Shown piece by piece: positions 44,041 through 54,424 of a stretch of DNA of 64,000 nucleotides. The stretch spans positions 11,398,482-11,462,481 of the forward strand of contig CM055897.1 in NCBI GenBank assembly GCA_029582155.1, in the 5' to 3' direction. Numbering within the stretch: position 1 is the stretch's first letter; each line of letters starts with the position of its first letter. Source of the DNA: Panopea generosa (Eukaryota; Mollusca; Bivalvia; Adapedonta; Hiatellidae). The translations under genes were made by a program, and so were the position numbers. The notes under the pieces were generated by a model. That model was not told the DNA's origin, searched no databases, and saw nothing but the letters and a program-made list of their open reading frames with translations.

Positions 44041-44494
44041 AATTTTTTCAAGAGTTATTAGCTTTATTTCGTGCCCAAATAAATATTCTTTTATTTAATC
44101 TTGTATCAATTGTATAGATGTTGCGTTATATATGCCCTCGGGTACAATTTGACATGGTCTTATATATATTACCTTGTTTTGATAAGCACGTTTTTGGTGA
44201 ATTTGATGTGTAGTATAAAAAAGAAATTATTGAATTTGACTTAAACGTTAAAATCTTTTGATTAAATTTAATGTGTAAAAATATAACATAGATTAATGAT
44301 TTTAATTACAAGTTTCAATATACTTTGATATAGTTTATTTTATTATTAATCAACAGATAAGAATTGATTATTTTGTGTTATTATAAATAAATATTATTAT
44401 TACGGTTAACTTAGATATAAAAGAGACAGTATGACAATGAGACATGATTGAACAGTGAATTTTCAGTTTTTTGTTTTTCTATGCATACGCATAT

Positions 44495-45660
44495 ATGTAT
44501 TGTAACAAAATGACCAAGGGCCGACAACTCACTAAGGTAGAATAAAATATACTCAAAATAAAAGTTACGATTTTATTGTTACATGGACATAATTATGAAC
44601 ATACAGTTATACAATATTCACAAATTAACGAAATTTACTCAACCACATGAAAAAATACCGGCCTAACAATGTCCTAAGATGTAATTACACAAACCACTTT
44701 ATACACTTCAGTTCAATTGATGTTGCGATACAAACTGCTACTTTTTATACGAATATTTTACTGATACAAATTCTTTATCCTTAATATGAATGTTTTACAC
44801 TGTTTTAAAATACTAGTATACTAATGTATTCAATTACTACATCCGCGTCCGGATCATTCGTAGATAATCTCTGATTGTCCCTTATGGCGATGAATGTATC
44901 AACAGGGTTATCTTCCCATGCTCTACGTAGTACTAAGCTATTATGGCCTTACGTTGCCCCGTGCCGACTCCGCATTGACGTCAGGGTTGTCAAGTCGTCA
45001 ATATGGCGATTATGTGGGTTGCGCGTCATTATGACGGTATTACCACAGACTGATTCCTGTTACGTCGTTAACATTACAGGACCAGCGCCAATAAACGGCT
45101 ACAAATATATATATATATATATATATATGAACACAGAATTACTATTTACTCAATATGTAATAACATTACGTTTATTACTTATCATCTAATAATTCTATGA
45201 TAGTTTTATCAATATATAATAACAGTACATTCATATATCACCGTCTACCAATCTCGCGGTAGCAAATACATCTCTACATATTTCCACATTATATAATATA
45301 AACACTGACGGACAAATTCTGTATCTAGTCGCTTTGTAAATACAGAATAAACCAACACAATTTAATTACACTTATAATACAATTCTAAAATGCCGATTTT
45401 CAATACTTCATCATAAACACAATATAAATAGTTCAAAATACGTTCCAAGATTCCGTGGCCGATATCCTAATAAACAACTCTCAATACTGCGGATATGAAA
45501 TTGATCTCATTCTAGTCTGAATATATATCAACAATTTATACAAAAATTACTTAGATCTGATTATGTCGAAATATAGCTATCTGACATTTAAATTACTATT
45601 AAAAAAAGGCTACTTGTAAAATATGGTTAGTTTTACCATAATAAACCCACTAAATTTTTC
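44495..45660. other. Unidentified segment, partly GC-richer
   Basis: 44840-45090 stands out from its AT-rich surroundings (GCCCCGTGCCGACTCCGCAT, TGACGTCAGGGTTGTCAAGT, TGGGTTGCGCGTCATTATGA). A 104-codon plus-strand frame crosses it but looks like chance. The segment opens with TGTAACAAAATGACCAAGGG, which could be an LTR-like start; no matching end was found. Function unknown. Confidence 0.35.
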
Positions 45661-45779
45661 TAAAATGCTCAATACTCAACGGATTTTCATGAAAAAAATG
45701 TCAAATGACTTATCCTTTAACCCGAAAGTGAATATGTGAAAATATCTTTAAACTGTTTTGTCCCTATTTACGAGGCCCT

Positions 45780-45900
45780 CCCGGGGGATTTGGAGATCTG
45801 GAGAACATGGCCATTTATTTTCAGAGATCTGGGGAACATTGGCTATTACTTTCAGAATTCCAGGGATCAAAGGCCTAATTTTAGAGATCTATGGATATTG
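45780..45900. repeat. Short tandem repeat, about 32-bp unit
   Basis: Three to four units of TTTCAGAGATCTGGGGAACA with a GGCCATTA or GGCTATTA end. Confidence 0.65.
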
Positions 45901-45999
45901 TCCTTAATGAAAAAAGTACCTAGAATTTGATCAATTTTATCAGAGACATATAAACAGAGATAGACAACTGGAGGCACTTGTCTAAATTTCAGGTGGCAC

Positions 46000-46240
46000 A
46001 TTTTGGCTTTTTCATTTTTGAACTTATTTATTTTACTTCGATTGTGAAACAAGTTCTTACGACTTAGATAAATCACGCTCGAAGTCGCCCTGGGTATAAC
46101 AAGTACTAAGCATATGTGGAAAAAGTGTCTTGCTCAAGGACACCACACATAGTCGAAGGATTGAAATACCCACGACCCTTCGATCACGGGTTCGGTGCTT
46201 TACCTCTAGACCACGTGGCGTTTTCTAAATCATGGAAACA
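46000..46240 (-). mobile_element. tRNA-derived SINE, fifth family, minus strand
   Basis: Read on the minus strand it starts with a tRNA-like head (CCACGTGGTCTAGAGGTAAA, box A TGGTCTAGAGG). Box B is degraded (GGGTATTTCAATCC). The body TGTCCTTGAGCAAGACACTT and CATATGCTTAGTACTTG follows, with a tail ending near 46000. It is the most complete copy of this family here. Confidence 0.7.
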
Positions 46241-46929
46241 CACATCCTCCAGAATCAAACAACATATTTTTGTGATTATGGTATCAAAAGAAAGGGCTTG
46301 ATTTTGGAGATTAACTTTTTCTTTTTTAAATTTAAGGAAATGAAGAATTTTACGCTTGAATTTTTTTTTTGTGATCATTTTTTCTTTTTTAGCCCATTTT
46401 TGAAATAAGAAAAACGACTTCAATACATATCAATATGAAACTTTCACCACCGATGGAAAACTTACTGCTTCATTTTTTCTACCATATATTTCTATCTTTA
46501 TTGTGTTTTGTTTAAACGTACATGGTATTTGTTAAATCAAGACTACCGTTTTTTGTTTAATTTTTTTTTTCGTGAAATTTCAACATATTTTTATCAGCTT
46601 TACTTTGGCTTTACTTTGGCATCAAAATTGTAAAATTCAGACAAAGATTCGAAGAGTTATTATTGAAACATTAAAGGTGCCGTGGACATTATATTGCTAT
46701 CAGCCTGCCAGTCTCTGTAATTAAGTCACTAATGTTATGTATAATTTTTATAATTGATCACAATTTATTTTTAAAATGAGATGTCGACTGCTTGAAACAG
46801 CTTTTGACAGCTTTGGAGGTTTCTTACGTGTTAGTATGGGCCCCTGCACAACTTCATCCCATAATCGTATGTACCCGAAATAAATTTTGGATGGTAATTC
46901 GGAGCAAAGATATATTTACAGTACTGAAG

Positions 46930-47012
46930 CTTAAAGGCAGAATAGTGCAGTGGTTAATATCGTCGATTTCGGGTCGTAAGGACTGGTGTTCAATCCCACC
47001 CGGCATCTATTT
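46930..47012 (+). mobile_element. tRNA-like sequence, SINE head or pseudo-tRNA
   Basis: AGTGCAGTGGTTAATATCGT (box A-like) and CTGGTGTTCAATCCCACCCG (box B-like) are spaced as in a tRNA, but the acceptor stem does not pair cleanly. I do not call a functional tRNA. Confidence 0.5.
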
Positions 47013-47143
47013 ATTTTTTATTAGATCGTGTTTACACAATAAAGTCAATTATTTATGTGTGTTTATTGCCTTTTGTAAATTAACCGTTCAGCTGTTAATT
47101 TTTTTTGTCTCTTCTGTCCTTCCATCGATATCTTCTATTGTTC

Positions 47144-47220
47144 TACTTGCCAAAGGCCAGCAGGGCTTATGTCGTGGTAAATTGTCCGTCGTCCATTCGT
47201 TAAGCTTTTTCTTGTAGAAG
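47144..47220 (+). mobile_element. Fragment of a hairpin-family 5' end
   Basis: CTTGCCAAAGGCCAGCAGGG, CTTATGTCGTGGTAAATTGT and CCGTCGTCCATTCGTTAAGC match the head of the family at 4181 and 59410. Confidence 0.5.
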
Positions 47221-47318
47221 CTATACCCCCCACATTTTTCAAAGAATCTTATCCAAACTCGCACATCATTTGTATAACCACAAACTCTTGAAGTTCTTGA
47301 ACCAGCGTCATTGTTTAA

Positions 47319-47470
47319 AATGTTGGTAATTTCGTAACCATATTTTTGGTAATTTCGTAACCGTTTGAAAATATTGTGTAAATGATTTATAAAGATGAAT
47401 AAAGCAATATTTCATGGTATTTTATGATATTAAAATCATACTAAAATGAAAATGACATACATGGAGTAAG
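47319..47470 (+). repeat. Left arm of a foldback structure, motif GGTAATTTCGTAACC
   Basis: It starts AAAATGTTGGTAATTTCGTA, with two copies of GGTAATTTCGTAACC 23 bp apart (47325 and 47348), then AAAATATTGTGTAAATG and TTTATGATATTAAAATCATA. It is repeated as an inverted copy at 54253-54407 with the same 23-bp spacing. A partial direct copy follows at 47461-47585. Confidence 0.85.
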
Positions 47471-47585
47471 TTTTGGTAATTTTGTAACCGGTTAAAAATA
47501 TTGTGTAAATGGTTTATAAAGATGAATAAACAATGTTTTATGGTATGTTTATGATATTAAAATCATACTACATACATGGAGTAAG
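47461..47585 (+). repeat. Second, direct copy of the foldback arm
   Basis: ATGGAGTAAGTTTTGGTAAT, then TTTGTAACC, AAAATATTGTGTAAATGG and ATGATATTAAAATCATACTA. The motif has lost its CG. It lies immediately before the LINE pseudogene. Confidence 0.8.
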
Positions 47586-47639
47586 GGAGAAAACTCGTTT
47601 TCTTCGACAATTTCGTGTGACAAACGAAAGGCATGGTTT

Positions 47640-49187
47640 GTTAAAATACAAACTATCCAGAAATAAATTTAAATCACTGTGTAAAAATAAAAAAGTATTC
47701 ACATTGTAAAGCAAATCGAAAGTTGTTAATTGACTCAAGAAAAAATGCTAAACGATTTTGGAATATTTTAAAAAAATGGAAAAATCAAAGATAACACAAA
47801 TTCATTAATAACATGTAATGAATGGCACGACTACTTTAAAACCCTTTTAAACCCTGTTGTTGTTGAAAATAATATTAATTAAGATAATAATGTTTTTTCC
47901 AATGTACATCATGATTTCAATTGTGATGAACTAAATGTACCAATTTCTGATATAGAAATTATTCAAAGTATAAATCATTTACGTGTAAATCGCTTACCTG
48001 AACCAGATGGTGTTTGCTTAGAAATATATACATACTATTCATGTTATTTTACATTTTTAAATGCTCATTTCAATGAAATATTTGAAAATGGAGACTTTCC
48101 TGTTCAATGGAGTGAAAGCATTATCACTCCAATACATAAAAAGGGTTCCAAATCCGACTCAAATATTTACCGCGGTATCTCGTTAACAGATTTATTATGT
48201 AAAATATTTGTTGATATATAATCTATTCGTTTAACAAAATAATGTGATAACTATAATGTTATTGATGAGTCTCAGGCCGGTTTCAGAAAGGGCTATTCAA
48301 CAACAGAAATATCTTTACTTTAATGGCACTGATTCAGAAATATTTATCAAAGAAAAGGGGAAGATTTTATTGTATCTATATAGATTTTGCTAAAGCTTTT
48401 GACAGCATCCAGCATAACAAATTATGGGAAGCATTTGCTAGAAATAACATTAATGGAAACTTTTTAACCATTATAAAATCTATGTATGCAAAACTTAAAT
48501 CATGTTTTAAAGTTCATGACAGACTCACAAACCTCTTTATATGTAATATTGGTAGCCCTATAATATTTTTCTTTTCATCAATGATCTTGTTACTTTTCTA
48601 CATGAAAAATGTGATAGAGGTATTTTTTTTTCTAATGATATTGAAGATTTAGTCACACTTATGTTTGCTAATGATGTTACTAGTTTTTCCTGATACTGTT
48701 ATAAACCTACAACACTAGATCAACTATATTGAAGAATATTGCACGTCAGCTAATATGAATATTTAAGTAAAACAGAAGTTGTTGTTTTCAGAAATGGTGG
48801 TGTTTTAAAACAAACTGAAAAATGGTATTTCAACAATGAACTTATCGAAGTTGTTCCTTTCTATATATATTTTGGTGTATTTTTCACACCCAAGCTAGTA
48901 TGGTCCAAAACCCAAGAGACACGTTCACTACAGGGTCTAAAAGCATCTGCCTGTATTTTTAGCTTTCAACGACAATTCGGACACATTAATCCCATTGATA
49001 TTTTTAAAAGTTTTGACTCAATGGTTAAGCCTATTTTATGCTATGCATTAGAAATTTGGGGTTTTAATCATGTTGATAAAATAGAATCTATACAAGTTAA
49101 ATTTTGCAAACAAATTTGTCTCAAAATACTGCATGTTATTTTGCTCTTAGTGACTGTGGAAGAGTACCACTTTGTACTTTGTAAAAT
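47640..49187 (+). pseudogene. Degenerate LINE with reverse transcriptase remnant
   Basis: Broken frames carry recognisable RT blocks in order. VPISDIEIIQSINHLRVNRLP and WSESIITPIHKKGSKSDSN are followed by DESQAGFRKGYSTTE and FCKVLIDFAKAFDSI-like IYIDFAKAFDSIQHNKLWEA (48368-48427, first catalytic Asp). A late part includes SMVKPILCYALEIWGF. The YxDD region near 48655-48690 reads as FANDVT, so the second catalytic pair appears lost. More than ten stops or shifts are present. Copies of the GGTAATTTCGTAACC repeat bound it on both sides. Confidence 0.85.
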
Positions 49188-49330
49188 GAAAAATGACATA
49201 AATGGAGTAAGTTTTGGTAATTTCGTAACCGGTTGAAAATACTGTGTAAATGGTGAAGAGGATGAATAAAACAATATTTTATGGCATTTTTATGATATTA
49301 AAATGAAAACTGTCATGATGTAAGTTGACT
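49188..49330 (+). repeat. Third direct copy of the foldback arm
   Basis: AATGACATAAATGGAGTAAG, then GGTAATTTCGTAACC (49216-49230), AAAATACTGTGTAAATGG and ATGATATTAAAATGAAAAC. It cuts off the LINE frame just after ALSDCGRVPLCTL. Confidence 0.8.
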
Positions 49331-49389
49331 AATATTTTTTATTCCATGCTTATATGCCAATAATTAATTTAGGTGTTAAAGAACAGAAT

Positions 49390-49645
49390 GAGTCATTTAC
49401 TAATAACTGTTATGCTAATTGCTTATCATCCTTAAATAATTGCAATTAAAAGTGATGTATTTTCAGTGTGACTGATTACAATTATTTAATTTAACTAATA
49501 ACTATTATGTTGATTGCTGATTATCATAATTGCATTTAAAAAATATCAGTGTGATTGATTTATTGCATTTAATTAGTTTAACTTATAACTATTATGTCAT
49601 CCTTAGATAATCGCAAGTGAAGAATTTAAATTGATAATAATATCG
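49390..49645. repeat. Tandem repeat upstream of a LINE, about 95-bp unit
   Basis: Three imperfect units share TAATAACTGTTATGCTAATT, TCATCCTTAAATAATTGCA and CAGTGTGACTGATT. They end about 220 bp before the first LINE start codon and could be 5' UTR promoter monomers. Confidence 0.55.
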
Positions 49646-49939
49646 CAATTATTATGTTCAAACAAGATAATTTATGTGTCACAACACGATATAATGAGGC
49701 GTGTCACACTGCGATAGATCTAGTATAAGTTATTTTATTATAAGGTTATTTTTTGTGCTTGGATAATCGTTCTTAAAAATATGGAATTAACTTGTTAAAA
49801 TGTAGTTCTAAAAAGTTGAAAATGGTACGTTGATGACTTTGTTATAGTGCTGGAGTAAATTAATGCCGAGAAAACGTAAGAAGACAAGGGAAGGGAGTCG
49901 CCTGAAAACTGTCAAGTTTCACCCAAGAGACAGTCAACA

Positions 49940-50884
49940 ATGGATCAAAATGGCGCGAAAAAATCGACAAAGAAACAGGGAAACAATGTTACACAAAACA
50001 GTCAAAAGAATCAATATGGACAATATCAGGCAAGTCACGTTTTTAATACGCCGCAACCTGTACAATTACATTCAAATAATATGAATGATAACCATCAGTA
50101 TATGGCTATTAACTCTGCACCGCCAGTGTTTTCCCCTGCAACAACCAAGTCATACCAGCCCAACCGACACAAGCTGATATGTTCTCAATAATACTTCAAC
50201 GGCTCGACTCCATGGACGTAAAATTAAAACAGTTAGATACCATTCAATCTACGGTTATCTCGTTAACGGTACAAATGGATACAACGGGACAGAAGATCGC
50301 CAGTATCGAGGTCAAAATGAAGGACATTGAACGCAGTAGGGAATTTGACAGTAATTTATTGGAAAATGTTAGTAAAAAGCAAACTGAGCTAGAAAAATTA
50401 GTGTCGAAAAAGAAAAAGGATGAAGAAGAGCAAAAAACAAAAGAAGCAGAGCTGAAGTCGGAAGTTATTGATTTGAACAGCCGCAGTATGAGAGACAATT
50501 TAATGTTTTACAAGCTACCAGAGGAGAAAGATGAAAATTGCGTCGAGAAAGTGCTTTCTTTCATAGAAGATAAAGTGAAGATCCCGAATACAAAAACGGA
50601 CATTTAAATACAAAGAGCACACATGGTGGGTGGATATAGCTCTGGGAAAATACGACCAATTGTGGCCAAATTTGCATACGACCCGGACAAGGAAAGAGTA
50701 CGGAAATCGGCTAGGAACCTGAAAGGTACGGAATATGGCATATGGCGAGCAGCTCCCGAGGGAAGTTATGGAAACAAGAAGGAGACTCATCCCCATAATG
50801 AAACAGGCACGCGGACAGGGTAAGAATGCCTACATCAGGGTTGACAAACTGTTTATTAACAAGACTTTGTACAAAGAAAATCAA
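49940..50884 (+). pseudogene. LINE ORF1 protein (coiled coil plus RNA-binding region), frameshifted
   Basis: It begins MDQNGAKKSTKKQGNN with a Gln/Asn-rich head. It shifts frame near 50175 into a 143-codon block with a long coiled coil (LDTIQSTVISLTVQMDTTGQ, KKKKDEEEQKTKEAELKSEV). The RRM-like SRSMRDNLMFYKLPEE follows, then a stop near 50605. Another frame continues with YSSGKIRPIVAKFAYDPDKE and ends near 50885 (RVDKLFINKTLYKEN). This is the L1-like ORF1p layout: RNA-binding chaperone made of coiled coil, RRM and C-terminal domain. At least two shifts make it inactive. Confidence 0.8.
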
Positions 50885-50899
50885 TAGGACCCATGTGAG

Positions 50900-52310
50900 A
50901 GTGTTTTAAAGTGTTTAACTTGGAATGTAGAAGGACTAACTGTAGCAAAACGATCATTGGATGACTTTGTGGATATTATAAGTAATTATAACATAGTATG
51001 TTTATCTGAAACTTGGACAAATAAAGACTCAAATATTGATATTAAAGGTTTTAGTAACCCAATTCACTCGTACAGAAAATTGCAACATAGAAAAGCAAGA
51101 CGGTCCAGTGGCGGCATAATTGTGTATATTAAAGATTGCTTTAGAAAAGGTGTAAAAGTTGTTAAAAATGATATCCATTGTTTAGTATTGCTGAAGTTAG
51201 ATAAATTGTTTTTCATATTGAAACTGATATTTATTTAGCATTGACCTATATAGCGCCAGAAAATTCGCCTGCGCATAATATGTATGAAGTTGATATATTT
51301 AGGCAAATTGAAAACGACATAAATAATTTCCATGATTTGGGCAAAATATTCATTGCAGGTGACACAAATAGTAGAACGGGACATAAATGGGATTACATTG
51401 TCAACGATCGTAGCCTTGACAACGATGACGTATTTGATAGCGATATTCCATTGCCTCGGGCGTCATGTGATTTTAAATCTAATCGATTTGGGGAATACTT
51501 GCTAAACCTTTGTAAATCTACAAATATTCGAATAGTTAATGGGAGATTACACAGTGAAAAAAATATAGGTAACATGACTTGCATGACATATAACGGAGGA
51601 AACGTGGTCGATTATCTGTTAACCTCGTTACCTTATTTCAAGGACCTAGCCGATTTTAATGTACACGATTTTAACGAGCATTCAAATCATGCACCGGTCT
51701 CCTTTTTCATTCAAAATAATGACTAGACTGGAAACGAAATTAAATAATACGAGAACGTTTTACAAGTGGAACCCTAAATATAAAGAACAGTTTATAAATG
51801 ACGTCATTTCCGATATTCGTAATCTTGAGAGTACCTTAGCAGACGACATAAACCGAGGCGAGGACACGGATGTATTAGTTAATAAATTTTCCGAGTTCCT
51901 AAATACAAAAGGGAAAAAGTATTTTGAGAAAAATGTAACGATAAACGGTAAGTATTTCTTATCGAAAGATAAAAATAAACATAAATGGTATAACGATGAA
52001 TGTAAACACAAATATGAAATGTACAAACAGGCTATTTATAATTATAATATTATTAAAACCGATGAAACAAGACGTGAGGTATATAGAACGAAAAAAGACT
52101 ATAAATACTATTGTCGAATATGAAAAAATAAATTTAATAGAGATTTAGGTAGTAAAATGAATGATATGAGACGTTTAAGTCCACGTGAGTTCTGGAAACT
52201 ATTTAAACAAAAACCATCTAATCCAAGCGGCGAGCACATATCAAATGGCGAATTCTACACATTAAAGCAGAAAATTTGGAAACTGTTCATAATTAAATTT
52301 GTAAATGGTT
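50900..52310 (+). pseudogene. LINE ORF2 endonuclease and linker, broken
   Basis: The apurinic-type endonuclease is recognisable. LKCLTWNVEGLTVAKRSLDD contains the N-terminal catalytic Asn. YNIVCLSETWTNKD has the catalytic Glu, FIAGDTNSRTG the Asp/Asn pair and HSNHAPVSFF the terminal His region, where SDH is replaced by SNH. The frame breaks at 51238 and at 51724 and then runs to 52123 and 52310 as the linker (HKWYNDECKHKYEMYKQAIY). There is no RT after it. Confidence 0.8.
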
Positions 52311-52379
52311 AATGAATGTGAAAATGTCAACAAACACTTATTCAAAGGTTCCCTTTATATATAACAAGATATGTAAGAA

Positions 52380-53040
52380 TAGTTCAGTATTGGTTGAAAC
52401 TATATAAAAATAAAAGCAAAATTGTATTATAAGTTCTATTGCATGCAACCAGAGAAAAGAAATTGATAATGACAATCGTATCATCAATTGGTCGTCTTGG
52501 GTACGCGATATTATACAAAACACTGGTTTTCACGAGATTTGGTTATATCCAGAATCAGTTAATATAAATAGTTTTATACCAGTTTTAACAAACCGCCTGA
52601 GAGACATATATATTACATAATGGCGTACAAGTATGGCATTATGTTCTTCATTGTATTTATATAGCGGAATGAAGGTAACTTTTGAAAGGTCTTATTATCT
52701 AACTATGTTCGATAACACCAAATATAGAAATATTATTGCAAAAATAAGATTGTCATCCCATAAATTATTCATTGAAACTGGTAGACATATGAATATTGAA
52801 AGAAGTCAGAGAAAATGTTCATTATGTAGATTAGACGATATAGAGGATGAATATCATTTTATTTTATTATGTCCTTTCTATACCGATTTAAGGAAAGCGT
52901 ACAATCCAAAATACTATTTTAATAAACCAAGTGTTTTAAATTGATTAATCTTCTGAATACAAATAAAAAAACATTGTTAATAGAGCTAGCAATTTACTGT
53001 CAAAAAGGATTTAAAATAAGAACAGCTGATCTTAAAGTTT
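52380..53040 (+). pseudogene. LINE ORF2 C-terminal domain with zinc finger
   Basis: WSSWVRDIIQNTGFHEIWLY, LYSGMKVTFERSYYLTMFDN and a CCHC finger CSLCRLDDIEDEYHFILLC occur in several frames, and KKTLLIELAIYCQKGFKIR ends near 53040. It follows the endonuclease part with the RT missing and is a homologue of 43457-44040. Confidence 0.78.
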
Positions 53041-53127
53041 GAGGAATTTAATGATTTGTTAACTTGTATTTTTTATCCTATTCATGCTAAAAATGATCAC
53101 TCTCACAATAAACTCAATTGACTATGT

Positions 53128-53191
<64 letters not shown>

Positions 53192-53516
53192 GAGAGAGAT
53201 AATAAATTAATTTTTAAAAATTAATTAATACACCCAAACAATACTGAATTATTTAAATTTATTTTAAAAAACCCAAATATATATTATTCCTTCTTCAGGG
53301 GATGAAAATGAAACTATGTATGATGATAATGTTATGATGTCAAACGATTACGATGATAAAAACATGGAACTGTATATGTGTGTACGTGTGTTTATGTGTA
53401 TGTTTTTGTGTATTTCACGCATGCATTGATTTAATTGTACTTTGTATGATGATGAGCTGTATATGCTTAAGTCGAAATAAAATATATGTTCTGTTCTGTT
53501 CTGTTCTATAAGTATT

Positions 53517-53905
53517 TAATTTTTATGTGGTAAAATCTCTTTCGTTAACAATTTGCTTTGGAATTGCTCTGTTAATATACTTTTTATGTGGTAAAACTAT
53601 TTTTATAATTATCTTCTGTAAATAATTTTAAGTATGCTCCGTTAATATAGTTTTTTGCCCTTTCGTAAATAATTTGCTTTGAAATATGCTCCGTTAATAT
53701 ATATGTTTTAATTTTTATGTGGCAAAAACTCTTTCGTAAATAATTAGCTTTGGAATATGCTCCGTTAATATATATGTTTTAATTTTTATGCGGCAAAAAC
53801 TCTTTCGTAAATAATTTGCTATGAAATGTGCTCTCTTAATTAACTTTTGATTTAATAAGTTTTATGTGTATATACACAATCATTTGCTTTGAATTTTGCT
53901 GTACT
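53517..53905. repeat. Tandem repeat, about 70-bp unit
   Basis: About five units of TTTTTATGTGGTAAAACTC, TTTCGTAAATAATTTGCTTT and GGAATATGCTCCGTTAATAT. It starts where the LINE 3' tail ends. Confidence 0.82.
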
Positions 53906-54252
53906 GTGCTTATTTTATGTCCTAACAACCCTTTGGTTTTGATAATAATGTAATAAAATTTAAAATGTTTGCATGTTGATGTTGTTTTTGTCTATACCAG
54001 AAATGTAATTTTCTTCCCAGTAATCCTTAAGTGAAGAAATTATCATTTCGACTTTCTGTTTACATCGGCACGTGTACTTAACATCACCAATCAACTAGCT
54101 GCTTTAATTATTTAAATGTGCAAATAACACCAATAATATAGTTAACGAGTAACACGTGGATCACATGATAGGACCCATTAGCACCTCTTTAAAGTTATCG
54201 TACTCTATAACAAAGGAAGGTAAATGACCAATAATGTGGTTGAAAATAGTCA

Positions 54253-54407
54253 ACCTATTCCATGTTTCATTTTAATATGATTTTAATATCATAAAAATAC
54301 TATAAAACATTGTTTTATTCATTTTTATTCAACTTTATAAACCATTTACACAATATTTTCCACCGGTTACGAAATAACCAAAAATATGGTTACGAAATTA
54401 CCAACAT
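54253..54407 (-). repeat. Right arm of the foldback structure (inverted)
   Basis: On the minus strand it reads AAAATGTTGGTAATTTCGTA, ACCATATTTTTGGTTATTTC, GAAAATATTGTGTAAATGG and TTTATGATATTAAAATCATA. It matches 47319-47470 end to end with the same 23-bp motif spacing. TA-containing sequence flanks both outer ends, so a TA target duplication is possible. Confidence 0.85.
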
Positions 54408-54424
54408 TTTATACGGTTACGAAA

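Larger units (their letters stand above)
49863..53515 (+). mobile_element. Two-ORF LINE, internally deleted
   Basis: It has ORF1 (49940-50884), an ORF2 endonuclease (50900-51723), a linker (51724-52310), a C-terminal zinc-finger part (52380-53040) and a 3' end. The 3' end is AAGTCGAAATAAAATATATG then (TTCTG)n at about 53492-53510. The whole reverse transcriptase is missing, apparently through one deletion near 52311-52360. A (TA)n run (53133-53188) sits in the 3' UTR. Confidence 0.82.

Noticed and set aside
44495-45660. Possible LTR retrotransposon end
   Set aside because: A TGTAACA start was seen but no matching end, primer-binding site or second LTR could be found.
46930-47012. Possible tRNA gene
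   Set aside because: Box A and B are present but the acceptor stem does not pair convincingly, and similar heads elsewhere belong to SINEs.
46792-47217. 141-codon plus-strand frame
   Set aside because: It spans a tRNA-like SINE head and a hairpin-family fragment and shows no protein family features.
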